In this document: positions 24,770 to 35,084 of the stretch, in pieces
How positions within the stretch are numbered: the stretch's first letter is position 1
How the letters are laid out: every line of letters starts with the position of its first letter
NCBI GenBank assembly: GCA_002633005.1
Contig: NMRA01000099.1
Span: 156,555 to 220,554, forward strand
DNA: 64,000 nt
Reading direction: 5' to 3'
Origin: Phoronis australis
Lineage: Eukaryota; Phoronida; Phoronidae
Made by a program: the position numbers and the translations under genes
The notes under the pieces: generated by a model
Databases searched by the model: none
What the model was told of the DNA's origin: nothing
The model's input: only the letters and a program-made list of their open reading frames with translations

Positions 24770-27442
24770 CGGTATTCATCCTAATAAGCACCCATACCCT
24801 TATAAATGACCTCCACACATTTTCAAACTTTGCTAAAATAAGCGCCCAGTCCATGAACGCCGTGTAGATGCAAAAAATGCCTTACCTACAGTTCTAAAAT
24901 TCTACAGTAACATTGTCAATTTATCAATAAGATCCGATAGTCCTGAAAAAATCATTGTGCATGGAATTTGTAGACCACGAGCCTCGTCGTTATGTCAGTA
25001 TTTAGCTGTGACTATACACTTCAAACTTCCGCCTTGCTTCAAAAAGAATGCAAGTTTTGCTGATCTTCCGAGGGACATGTCCTATCTTGGTCTGGCCTTT
25101 CAATCAGAACAGACGCAGCGTACTTGTCAAAGGGATTATATGTATCATAGTCTATGATTGTCTCTTTCCCTCAACAGGAATCCAAATTGCTTTGGAAAAT
25201 CGCGAATCGAAGACTTGTAAAAACTTGACCTTTGTTCAGTTAAAAGCACGTGGCCAGGAAGCCCGCGTAACGTTCAAGTACCTGTCATCAAAGATTAGTC
25301 TTCGGGAACTATCTATTCATGAAACGGGTATCATAGCATCGGCAAGAAATAAATACTGGCACTTATTTCTGAAAGTTTCTAATACCGTAAAAAACGTTTG
25401 CGTTAATTTTAAAGAGGAATCATTAAATTAGTCGTAAGTGGCATTTTTAACGTCAAAATGACCCACTGAGAGTGAACACATCCGCACCTTTACACCCCCC
25501 AGAACCCCCGCAAAATAACTGATAGACTGTCACGGATCCAGTCATCCGGCGACTCAATGACATCAGCCTTACCCAGACAATTCTCAAACGTTTTTAAGCA
25601 GATGAGATCAACAAGTGCTAAATAAAACACATTCTGCTTTACTGCTAGTGTTAATTTCCTTAGTATGCACACCTCGATCGTTACATCGCATTTACTCTGG
25701 CAAATGAACTCATGACACGCACACACTCACTCACTCCCACAACACACAGACGAACTTCAAAACAAACATCACGTGACAACAAAATGTGTGTTCGTCCAGA
25801 GATTTTTCTCGTATTGCGGAGTACGATCTAGTGCAGATTTGGACTTATATGCAGTTAAGGATATCTCCAACCTTATTCACAAAAATTGGCCATTTTTACA
25901 ATATTTCACTTGATACCTTATCTTATCTTCATTCTCAGGGAACTTCAAACACAAAATATATACCGCGTAGCAAGAAAAAAAGATTAAGCAGAACCACCTT
26001 CGAACCCCACAACCGCATGGATATTTGTTTACTTCTTCTCCAAGGTCAAAGGTTAAAGTGCATTCAATTAAATCGAATCTCCAGCCAGGTACAGAACAGC
26101 TTCACATACCTTCAGTCCTTTCATTCACAAAGTCACCATGACATTAAGCCAACGAGGTGTACTTATGATAGAATGGTGCCCGGGAAAACAAAGACAAAAT
26201 GTAGTTTTGATCCTAAGCGAGTTGTGCGTCTACATGCATAACGACCGTTGGCGTTGAAAACGAATGCTACAAGTGGCCTCAGGCCTCTGTGGCCATGAAC
26301 ACAGAAAGTTGTGAAGAGATAAATTATCACCCTAATTCCTTAATTCAATTAAAAAGTTGACATTTCGATGTTTCAATCTCATGCTAACGACATACTATAA
26401 CCACCAATTCGATTTTTGTAATCCATTTCTTACTTGGTTTTGTTTAAGTCTCCCAGCACGTGACATGTACAGGCTATGAACAGTGACCTACTTAAGAAAG
26501 AAGGTCATAAATAACAGTAAAAGTTGGCTGGGAACAATACGTGTATTTGAGGTTTTAATGATAATTAAGTTAGTTACGCACTGCAAAGTCAGTTCACATT
26601 GGGAGTGAATGTTGAACTAGCTAACATAGTTAAGGATTGTATAGGTGTACCGAAAACAAATTTTCACCGAATAATTAACCGAAGACTTTGAGATTTTCAC
26701 TTGTCCCAGTTTAATCAGCTTTTTCTCGGCTTCAGTAAATCGACTTTATTTGAACTTAGGAACACTAGTTCTCGAAAACGGCTAAATGATTTCGCTGAAA
26801 CTTTCCAGATCTAATATTTAGTCACCAATCTCAGAAACGCTGTTAGGATTTTTGATATAAAGGTCTAGTTTTTGCGTAATGTGACAAAGACAAATAAGAC
26901 TTCAATTTTTTACAAAAATACCTTACGTTTTGCGAGATGATTTGTCATAGAAACCAAACGAACAGACTAATCGAAAATTCCTAACAGCGTTTTTGAGGTA
27001 ACTGGTGAAGTTTTCATTTTAAAAAGGTTTCATTAAAATCGACCGAGGTGTTATTTTGTTATGAATGTACCTTTCTTAAAGATGAAATTTTGACTTAAAA
27101 AAGGTTTTTGTGTAAAAATAATAATGGTACATAAATACAAAAAGTATATTTACATTTCCTGGTCTTTGTTCTTTCAGAAAATATAAACTTTTACTACTTA
27201 ACAAAGCTTAGTTTTTTTTGATATACAAGTTAGAATGGAGGCCACTTAATAAGGTTGAAGATAACCTTAATCCCGACTTCACAGGTTACAGATGCGTCAT
27301 AGAGCGTAAACTTGATAAATTCTAGCTGAGGATTTCATCTCTTTCGGAGACTGGGTTTCAACCACTTTTGGGCTATAATAAGCACCCCCTTCCTAAAGCG
27401 AATTTTTCTAAGCACCCTGGGCGCTTATTAGGGCGCATGCGG
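24770..27442 (+). mobile_element. Family B TA-type DNA transposon, copy 1 (interrupted)
   Basis: The left end TA|CGGTATTCATCCTAATAAGC and the right end (inverted: TA|CCGCATGCGCCCTAATAAGC) form terminal inverted repeats bordered by TA at 24,768-24,769 and 27,443-27,444. The body matches 55,080-56,482 over about 1.1 kb on the left and 170 bp on the right. The subterminal 'AATAAGCGCCCAG' motif links it to family A. A 1,408 bp insertion at 25,859-27,266 splits this copy. Short ORFs across the left part are shared between copies but broken by frame shifts, so no transposase is recognised. Confidence 0.8.
25859..27266. mobile_element. TTAA-type DNA transposon inserted in family B copy 1
   Basis: Flanked by TTAA at 25,855-25,858 and 27,267-27,270. 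The family B copy at 56 kb has a single TTAA (56,068-56,071) in the same context (GCAGTTAATCCCGACT), which is the empty site. The ends are inverted repeats, GGATATCTCCAACCTTATT and GGTTATCTTCAACCTTATT. TTAA target choice is typical of piggyBac and Kolobok elements; no transposase ORF is visible, so it is non-autonomous. Its right 450 bp match 41,090-41,398, and the end motif recurs in the palindromic MITE at 47.5 kb. Confidence 0.85.
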
Positions 27443-27444
27443 TA

Positions 27445-28554
27445 ATCCCGTTACTTTACATTAAATTTTGACTAACGGGGCTCTGTTACAAAGTTCATGG
27501 TACCTGGCCCTATATGACATTCTTTGAGATGCTTATTCTTATATTTCCCAAAAACTTAAAATCGGATTGCATGTACTAAACAACGGTGCTGGCTGTAACT
27601 ACCATTGTGAGATTACAAGTGGTGGTACTTGGTGCGCAGTACATTACTTTCCCAACTTTTTTTATTTTGCTCGCACGCTACAGGTCCTAGTTCCCCTTTG
27701 ATTGACAAAATCATTAACAAAAGAGAAATAGCAAGCAACATGCGGCTCCTGAATAGCTTCAGGACTACTATGGTCAGATCCAAGATGGCGGATGTGGCAG
27801 CCACCTTGACTTGAAAATGACACTGTAACATGTCGCCGTCATCATCACCAGTATCATTATTGAATTTCGCCAAGGATCACAGAGAACAGTTTCATTTGAT
27901 CCATAACAGAGAAAGCTTCATGAAGTCAAATGGGAATTTCTGCCATTCTAAATTATATTGTGTATTGTGTTGAGCTTGAATTGAAAATCAATATCTTGGA
28001 AATGAAGGTATGCCAGCAAAACTACATGTTGCCACAACGCTAATAATTCGACGTCATGATTTTAGTTGATTAGTACTTAGTTTTTTGTTTACAGATAGTG
28101 AAAAAATGGATCTGCGTGCCACAGTCACCATCTAAAATTTTGCTTAACACAATCGTGACTAGAATGTAATCATTAATAATACAATCTATGAGTTTTCCTT
28201 TCAGGAATTCAAACATTGAACCATTTAGTAGTCGGGTTATCAATCACCATTTGAAATCAAACACAATTCTTTGTCTTTCAGCAATAACTGATTTACACAT
28301 TTTTCAACTGGGCCAGAAACAATGAATGATCAAAACGAGCATTTCCTGAAAAGTACATCTCTTCCTCAACACTTCCCGTGTAGATATTGATGCCTGACAG
28401 CAGATCACGGTTCACAAAGCTTTTAAATACTCTGATTTTCCCTTCGACTGATACTTCCTGTCACTACTACGGCAGAACTCACGCTTCACAGCCAACGTAC
28501 AGGAAGGCACTCGGGCAAAATCATTCTCCAGTATACACCAAGTATTCAGGCAAT
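27445..28554. other. Intergenic; YY1-like site
   Basis: AT-rich DNA with a TCCAAGATGGCGGATGTGG sequence at about 27,778, which matches the YY1 consensus. No associated gene start was found. ORFs at 27.6-27.9 kb are short and on opposite strands. Confidence 0.45.
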
Positions 28555-29665
28555 TACCGTAAACTCGCGGGTCAACGCCCATGCAGGTGTAATCGCCCAT
28601 CCCCAACTTTTGGTCAGTTTTCAGTTTTAAGAGCGCACTGCTTGAGTAATCACTCATCCCCTACTTAGTGCAAATTTCCTCTAAGCACCCACCAGTCTTG
28701 GGTAATCGCCCATCCACAACTTACCGCTTACAGAACTTGAGCTTGAACTCGGTGCTTTTGTTCACAGCTTCGCCTCGGACTCACACTTCCGTGTTTGCGA
28801 AAACACGGAGTGCTAATACAGCTGCTGTCTCGAAAAATGCGTTTTCAGCTGGCGTTTGTTTCACAACTCAAGAACTGCAAATAACTTTTTTAAACTACTC
28901 AACTGATCTTTTGTTAACTTAAAATAGGCCTACTCTGTACATTTTTATAGAAGTGGCGCTAGTCTACTACGAGATTAGTCATCGTTTAGAGATTAAATGT
29001 GGATGCCCCGTTGTGATGAAATGGCGTAATTTTGCAACAAGCACATAAACTGATATTAATAGCCAACCGAATGAATGTGCTCCCATTCCTTAGAACCTAA
29101 CAGTCTTGGGTCATATGCTCCAAACACTCACCCCATGCGATTTCTTTTAAAACTTACCAATTAAGTTCACGGTTTGTCGCCCTGATTTTGGAAAAAAACA
29201 ATTCCAACTTACAGCTTACCGTCCTGGTATTTTGGCTGTTTGGTGAAAGAAAACATATGTTAAAAATCCGTACAAGAAAAAATCCACTGGATCATTCAGG
29301 ACTGCCTTTTTACCAAGCTAACTTGGTGGTGACCGCGGAGCAGCTATTTCATTTTTTCTCCGCCCTCATCCTTGCATTTTAGTGACGTCAGTAAACCCAC
29401 GGTGAAAAAAATATGGACCAGACTGTGACGTTATTTGCGAGTACAAGTTTCATGAGTGCGCCTCGCAAATATTAGGCCTGTTCTGTTGCGATATATCGCT
29501 ATCCCTTTAATGTCCAACTTTCAACAATAGAATAGCGTTCAGATATGCTGGGAAGCGGGAGGCATTATTCAGCAACTAACCAGTGCAAACACAAAATGTT
29601 CGTGCTAATAAAAAGGATATGGGTGTTTTCAGTGTGCGGCAGTGTGAATGGAAGTCGTGCGCTAA

Positions 29666-30139
29666 TTGCTGTTAACTAAACTCAAAAGTATGCAGTATCC
29701 AATATGGCGCTGCCTTTTACCAACCTTTACAACTGTGAAGATCACAAGACGTCAAGGAGAATACAATAAACTTTTATTTTACAAAAACTGCAAGAAACAC
29801 ACTCACAATACCACCGCACTTATAACTTACAACAGGGAAACTTACGTTTCAGGCCACAGGTCGGAATGGACCTGCCACCCAAAAGATGAGGCAATCCTAA
29901 AGATGCAAACGCTGTCACAGTATGGCAGATGGGGGGACTGTTGGACACGTTCCGAGAGGACTATGCAATTATTTTGTTCACATAGTGTGACAGAAACTCG
30001 TGCTGTGTTCTCAGGTACGTTGCAACATGGCGGCGCAAATACGTGGGCGGGGTGGAACAACTTTCGTGATAAAAGTGATTTTGTTCAGATTTCACACGAC
30101 ATCAGACAATACGTTGACATTGACATGATATACTTGTAG
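29666..30139 (+). CDS. Hypothetical 157-residue ORF inside family A copy 3
   Basis: An open frame of 157 codons with an unusual number of Trp, His and Cys residues (for example SEWTCHP, WGDCWTRSERT, HGGANTWAGWNNF). I recognise no domain, signal peptide or membrane segment. Local GC content is higher than the flanks, and a CAACATGGCGGCGC sequence lies inside it. It could be part of the element's own degraded coding sequence, a captured host exon, or chance. No homologous frame is visible in the other family A copies. The first ATG was taken by default. Confidence 0.2.
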   Translation: MLLTKLKSMQYPIWRCLLPTFTTVKITRRQGEYNKLLFYKNCKKHTHNTTALITYNRETYVSGHRSEWTCHPKDEAILKMQTLSQYGRWGDCWTRSERTMQLFCSHSVTETRAVFSGTLQHGGANTWAGWNNFRDKSDFVQISHDIRQYVDIDMIYL

Positions 30140-31179
30140 TTCTTCAGAGTTAGATCTTCACTTCTACACTGTTTGTAACTCGCACATTTATGCAAATCGT
30201 TTTATGTAAAACTGCATTCATGTTAGGATATTGTGTCCTGTGTTGAAGAGACTGTTACTGGTATTTGTAGTTATGTAACACGTCTTTCCTTTTTAGTGTA
30301 CTTAATTGCCATAACAGTACAGTACATGGTGGTATTACGAACCTTAGGTGTAACAACCATGAGAAAACAGTGTTTGATGTAGGAATCCCTATTATGAAAT
30401 AGAAACAAAACAGTTATGCTCTATTACGGCAAACGGGACTTTTAGGGTAGGGCTTCGGAAAGTACCCGATAGAAGCCTACTTACGACATCTTGGTCGTCA
30501 CTGACGTAAGTATGCCTAGGTGACAAGTTTTCGAATTACCTCGTCTGGATTTACTTTTTTGTATCAGGCACCATTTCCGATGCTTATTCGAGTTTCAGTA
30601 GTCAAAAAGACCAAATTTTTAGTGTTTGGCAAGAACAGGAGTAAAACTTCGAGACATCGCAATGTGACAAGAACTCTCGCACTGTATCACTCCTAAGTCT
30701 TCTTTAGCTACTTTTTGCATAAAAACATTCATGTATTTTATTATCCTTGTTTGTTCTCCATCTCGTGTTAAGTAGTTCACTGTGTTACCATCACCCAATG
30801 TTTTCCAGTGGGAGGACACTCTTGCTTTGACAATTCCACTGACTGAAAAAAGGCATACAAAGTTAGAATTCATAACACATACCCGACTTGCAGGTGTGTA
30901 ATGCATGTTGAAAACCCCATTCACTTTTCCTCAAGGGCATGTATGAAACACAAAGTCTGCAGAAGGAAAAATATAAGTTAAAACAAACAAGACTGTAATT
31001 TCATTCTTTTTTTAAAGTTAAAGGTTTCATCAGTTTTGAATGCAATTATTGAAACCTATGAAAATCTAGAGAATAGGTTCGCAATTGGTCTCTAGAGGCA
31101 TTGTAGTATGTAAAAATGGTCACTTACTTAGAGACGTGGTTGAACTTAACAGACGTTTCGACCTGGTCCGCCAACTTAG

Positions 31180-31385
31180 TTTAGATTCAAAGAACATCTG
31201 AAACTAGACAGACCAACAGCTGTGGGGGAACATATTTTGGCAGCTGGGCATACCATCTCTCTGGTGTCATCCAGGATCCTAGCCAAGGAACAAAATTGGC
31301 AAATTCGTAACCTCAAAGAAGCCATAAACATCAACAGTCAGCGTCCCCTCTTGAACCGGGACAGATGATTCCACTTACCCCACGT
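31180..31385 (+). pseudogene. Penelope-like protein C-terminal (post-GIY-YIG) tail
   Basis: Reading: FKEHLKLDRPTAVGEHI, then AAGHTISLVSSRILAKEQ, then W, then LKEAININSQRPLLNRDR and a stop. The order 'TAVGEH-x-GH… E-x-x-W… KEAI-I… P-LNRD' is the standard tail after the GIY-YIG endonuclease of Penelope-like retroelements. Stop codons replace the usual residues after LNRD, and the GIY-YIG core and reverse transcriptase are missing. It is an inactive 5'-truncated copy. Confidence 0.8.
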
Positions 31386-31409
31386 GTAGTCCAGCATTCT
31401 TAACGAACG

Positions 31410-31475
31410 AAAGGCGGGAAATTCCTCATTCATCGACAAAGACCAGGCGGACCAGGTCGAAACGTCTGCTAACTA
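31410..31475 (+). ncRNA. Hammerhead-ribozyme-like relic
   Basis: A conserved GAAAC follows a stem II-like hairpin (GACC-aggcggacca-GGTC) at 31,441-31,462. The expected CUGAUGA core is decayed to TCGACAA just before it. Hammerhead motifs are established in Penelope-like pseudo-LTRs. With these core changes, cleavage activity is not expected. The left inverted arm preserves only the second half. Confidence 0.5.
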
Positions 31476-33274
31476 AGTTCAACCACATCTCTAAGTAAGT
31501 GACCAATTTTATATACTACTATGAAAATCTTATCGGCGTTAATCACACAAACACCCCACCCTCACCAAATTTCCTGTTGCTGAGTGCGTGTGCTTATAAG
31601 TGCAACTTAAAAACCATAATGAATGAATGAACACTGGACCCCTAGGCCAACATTTCAGTTTAAAATCGAACTCTCAAAAACATTAGTCATTAGAGAGTAG
31701 GTTAGGTAATTACATTGCCATGAATGCTGAGTTAGTGAAATCACGCCTGTTGACAAACAAAAAGTCCAAGGGACATGAATCTTACAAATTCCGCCTGATA
31801 TCTCCCATGCTATTTTTGCAAGTGTCACGCGCCAGGTCACACACTTCTCTCGCGCTTATCCTTGCCTAACTCACGTAACGTCAATTGAAATAGTTTGTGG
31901 TTATCGCTATCGATGAAAAAGTTAACAGTGACTAAAAGGTGGAGTTTGAATTCTTCGCCAGTCATCTTACTTCCTATAAACATGCAAGGCCCGTAACAAT
32001 TTCACATGCAATTCAACTTATTTTTGACCTATAACAAAAATAGTAGACCTAAAGTGCAAGAAGTAATATGTTAAAATGCACACCATTCTCTGACTTTATC
32101 CTGTCACTGTATACTTTAGTACTTACCTCTAGCCGCTTGAGCTTTGTAGAGGACGGTGTCAAATTTCACTTGAGTCCACCTCTCTTTCGAGTTTCGTGTC
32201 CACGCCAGACGGGAAACTTAACAAAACAGATAAGTGTTTACATGCTCATGCGGTCGGTGTCTGCCCTGTTGCTACACTTATCCACAGCTTGGCACTTCTC
32301 GCCTACTTTGAAAAAATCCGCCATTGCATACTATCTGCGCAGACATCATAGGAACTGAAGCACGTGGGATTGTTTCCTTCAGAAAATGACGATTGTATAC
32401 CTACGCTTACAAGCAAGTTCTCAATTGCAATTCATTTTAAAACAATATATTGTGTAATATCATATATTCTGGGATTTGTGTTATTGCAACAAATTGATTA
32501 TGGTACATTTTGGCCTTTTAGTTGCCTCATGGAGACAAATCACAACATACCCTTTGTAAATTCTTACGTTCTACTCATACACAAGGTGGTAAATTTTTAT
32601 CAGTAAAAACTTCAATTTCTGGCCTAAAAAGAAAATTCAAAGTTCTAAAATGCTTAGTTTTTCGTGAGAAATTCGGTTAAGCAGGTAAATTTTTTAAATA
32701 AACTTTAGTTTTTTGCCAAAAACCAACAAGCACGTAGTTTTATGGCATAATGAGGTGTCATTAAAGGATTACGTACGACCATGCAGCCCAAGCAGCTGGA
32801 CTCAATTCCATGGGCTGTGTTCGCATAAGCTAACTCCAACCGTCGGACGACCATCGTCCGACAGTCAATTTTTTGCTGGGCAGGGTCCGTCATGGAATTG
32901 TCCATGTTTTAAATCTAGCACTAAACTAAACACCGAATCGAAAGTTTATGCAGTTTAATACGCAGACGACGTTAACAACGAGACGGGACCGGAAGGGTTC
33001 CAACCAAACACAGCTGTACGAACAACACTAACTGAATACAGTGGCGCTGGAAATGACATGTAGTCCCGTTCACTGATCTGAAAAAGTACTGACTGATATG
33101 GTAAGTGGACTGCCATTCAAGCTTCATAAGTGCCCACCCCTTGGGTAATCGCCCACCCTCGACTTTTGGCCAATTGTTCATTTTGAGCGCCCAGTGCTTG
33201 GGTATTCGCACACCCCCTGCCAAAAGGCTTTCACAATTTAAGTGCCTTGGGCGTTAACCCCCAAGTTTATGGTA

Positions 33275-33622
33275 TCACATTAAAACCAGGCCTTGTAAAT
33301 GAGTATAATTCTTAGACCATGGCCAAATTCTATATTGTGAACAGTTGTTTGCCTGAGCTCTACTATCAGCCCGGATTATGCGCTGTTGTGCAATTATTGC
33401 AAGCGTTAAAAATGAGCTTTAAAATACATACCAATTTGAAACTATGAATATCCAAGCATTTTTCAATGTATGTTTTTGAGTTTTTACACAGTAGCTGGTA
33501 ATATTGCTCAATTAACCACAAAGAATTGTTTCAAATCAAAAAGCGACAGACGGTTTCACCTCCAGATGCCTTTACCGCATTGTTGATCAGTTCCCATGGA
33601 AAAGGTTTTTCATTGCTTTCAG
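33275..33622. other. Intergenic spacer
   Basis: Short AT-rich DNA between family A copy 3 and the inverted-arm element. Nothing recognised. Confidence 0.5.
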
Positions 33623-33633
33623 ATGATATGATT

Positions 33634-33872
33634 AAATGGCTAAATTGTTTACTAAAAAGTGTAAAAGTCTGGTGAGTTGGACGTTTCCGCCCTCTCTCTA
33701 AGGGCCTAATGTTCACTGACTGGATTTTCCACGTCATTCTAAAACCAGGTCAACCTGATGCGGGAAATCCAGTCAGTGAACAAGGCCCTTAAGAGAGAAG
33801 GCAGAAACGTCTCACTCAGCAGACTTTCACACTTTTTAGTAAGTGATTTAGCCACTTAACATAAAGTTTAAC
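33634..33872. mobile_element. Short inverted-arm element, probably a Penelope-like relic
   Basis: The arms at 33,636-33,725 and 33,757-33,858 are inverted copies ('AAAAAGTGTAAAAGTCTGG…GACGTTTC…GGGCC' and its complement). An 11 bp near-perfect flanking duplication is present (ATGATATGATT 33,623-33,633, ATGCTATGATT 33,873-33,883). Each arm contains GAAACGTC after a GGCCCTT…(A)GGGC hairpin, resembling the second half of a hammerhead core. No coding remnant is readable in the 30 bp centre. Confidence 0.6.
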
Positions 33873-34022
33873 ATGCTATGATTGTGAAATTTTTTGTTTA
33901 TACTCGCAAGAGAATTAAAGCATATTGAATCTTGTATTTTTGCACCACCAGATATGTTATAGCTTTCAATTTCGTACATTTGAAATGCTGTGGTACTGTT
34001 CACTGAAAATTTCATTATTTGT

Positions 34023-34579
34023 AAAAACATGAAAATTTTGAGACATCCAGTTGAGAAAAAAAAATCAAGTTTGAGTCTAATACTGGAACAAAAATTACTA
34101 GAAATTAGCAACGTTGCGTCTGCATCTCACGGACTTCGGCTTGGCTTGTGACATTATTGTTAGTCTGGCCCATTGGGGTCGTTTTGACCAGACGGCGCGA
34201 CATTGATGTCAGAACACCATCCCATACGTGTGACAAATCGAATCTTAAACCGCCTCTTTTATTTAAAGAAGGACTCTCAATGTGCTCATGGAGACCTTCC
34301 TTTACATGCCTTCTGAACCAGTCTTCCTCAAATTCTATGATAGTGACATCATCAGTATTGAAATCATGTCCAGTGGTGCAGGGTGGCTAACAATAGTCGA
34401 ATCATAAGTGTCCCGTAACTAGGTCGACAATGTTGTGACATACAAATTGGTCAAAACGCCACCAATGGGCCAGACTAAGGATAACGTCACAAGCCAAGCT
34501 GAAGTCTTTGAGATGCGGACGCAACGTCGCTAATTTTTAGTAAGTTTTTATTCCGGTATTAGACTCAAAATTGATCTAG
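34023..34579 (-). mobile_element. Penelope-like retroelement with inverted arms
   Basis: A perfect 12 bp target duplication TTCATTATTTGT lies at 34,011-34,022 and 34,580-34,591. Inverted arms of about 150 bp (34,067-34,215 and 34,424-34,575) surround a minus-strand frame for a Penelope-like C-terminal tail. Each arm carries a hammerhead-like segment with stem II GTCYG-TGAGATG-CRGAC. The structure matches inverted pseudo-LTR forms described for this retroelement class. Confidence 0.85.
34104..34374 (-). pseudogene. Penelope-like protein C-terminal tail (open frame, fragment)
   Basis: On the minus strand the frame reads TGHDFN, EEDWFRRHVKEG, then SLNKRGGLRFDLSHVWD, then LVKTTPMGQTNNNVTSQ and ends VREMQTQRC before a stop. 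'GH-x-F… E-x-WF-R-VKE… P-SLN-GGLRF-LS-W' is the typical tail that follows the GIY-YIG nuclease in this class. The frame is open through the hammerhead-like segment, so coding sequence and ribozyme overlap. The reverse transcriptase and GIY-YIG core are absent, so the copy cannot be autonomous. Confidence 0.8.
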
Positions 34580-34892
34580 TTCATTATTTGTGTTGACCAT
34601 CTGTACAGTTGGTGCACTTAAAATGCTGTAGTGTCATTTTGTTTGCCTCAAGCTGGCTTCTTGTATGGATATGCTTAGTCACATAATATTTACACCACAA
34701 GTTGTATTTGTAGCTTACATGTATGTATATTTTTATTTTATACTGACGAATATATGTACATATTTTTTCAATGACACTGACAGAGGCACGTGTGTAGATC
34801 ATTTTATTGTTTTTGTGGAAAATACATCTTGTATGTTCTTATTACTCAGAGTTCAATAAAAACTGATTCATAAAAACTTTCGTTTGTGAGTT

Positions 34893-35084
34893 TTGATTTC
34901 TTTGCTTTCTGAGCCACCAGTTATAACAGAGCTGTGCCTCCCAGCCTTGTTCCCTCAAGGTGACTTACCCTTTGATCCTGCACTTGGACTAATGCTGACA
35001 CAAGCCCTTACACAGGAAGGTGGTGACTGTGTTTACTTCACTGAATCAGTTTCTTCTACCTCAGTGAATTTTGGCCAATCTTAG
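34893..35084 (+). CDS. Possible terminal exon or chance ORF (63 codons)
   Basis: A GC-richer frame ending at 35,084, with protein-like composition (LPALFPQGDLPFDPALGL, then an Asp/Glu/Ser-rich end). A pyrimidine-rich TTTGATTTCTTTGCTTTCTGAG precedes it and could act as a splice acceptor at 34,910-34,912. I do not recognise the sequence, and no partner exon was located. Low confidence. Confidence 0.18.
   Translation: MISLLSEPPVITELCLPALFPQGDLPFDPALGLMLTQALTQEGGDCVYFTESVSSTSVNFGQS

Larger units (their letters stand above)
31068..31518 (+). mobile_element. Penelope-like retroelement, truncated, with inverted terminal arms
   Basis: Bounded by a perfect 12 bp target duplication CTATGAAAATCT (31,056-31,067 and 31,519-31,530). 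Arms of about 70 bp at 31,104-31,172 and 31,446-31,520 are inverted copies (one starts GTAGTATG, the other ends CATACTAC-like). Between them lies a plus-strand frame with the C-terminal tail of a Penelope-like GIY-YIG protein. The right arm holds a decayed hammerhead-like core. Inverted 'pseudo-LTR' arms and hammerhead motifs are known features of Penelope-like elements. Confidence 0.8.
28557..33272 (+). mobile_element. Family A TA-type DNA transposon, copy 3 (4.7 kb, with later insertions)
   Basis: The left end TA|CCGTAAACTCGCGGGTCAACG and the right end (inverted: TA|CCATAAACTTGGGGGTTAACG) are bordered by TA at 28,555-28,556 and 33,273-33,274. Both subterminal regions carry repeated 'GGTAATCGCCCA(C/T)CC' units. 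An internal block at 31,735-31,875 is homologous to 8,045-8,180 in copy 2, in the same orientation and position relative to the right end. This supports one long element. It contains a 157-codon unrecognised ORF (29,666-30,139) and a Penelope-like insertion (31,068-31,518). It is also possible that the two ends come from different insertions. Confidence 0.6.

Noticed and set aside
27770-27800. Gene start at a YY1-like AAGATGGCGG
   Set aside because: The ATG opens only a very short frame, and no splice donor or conserved peptide follows.
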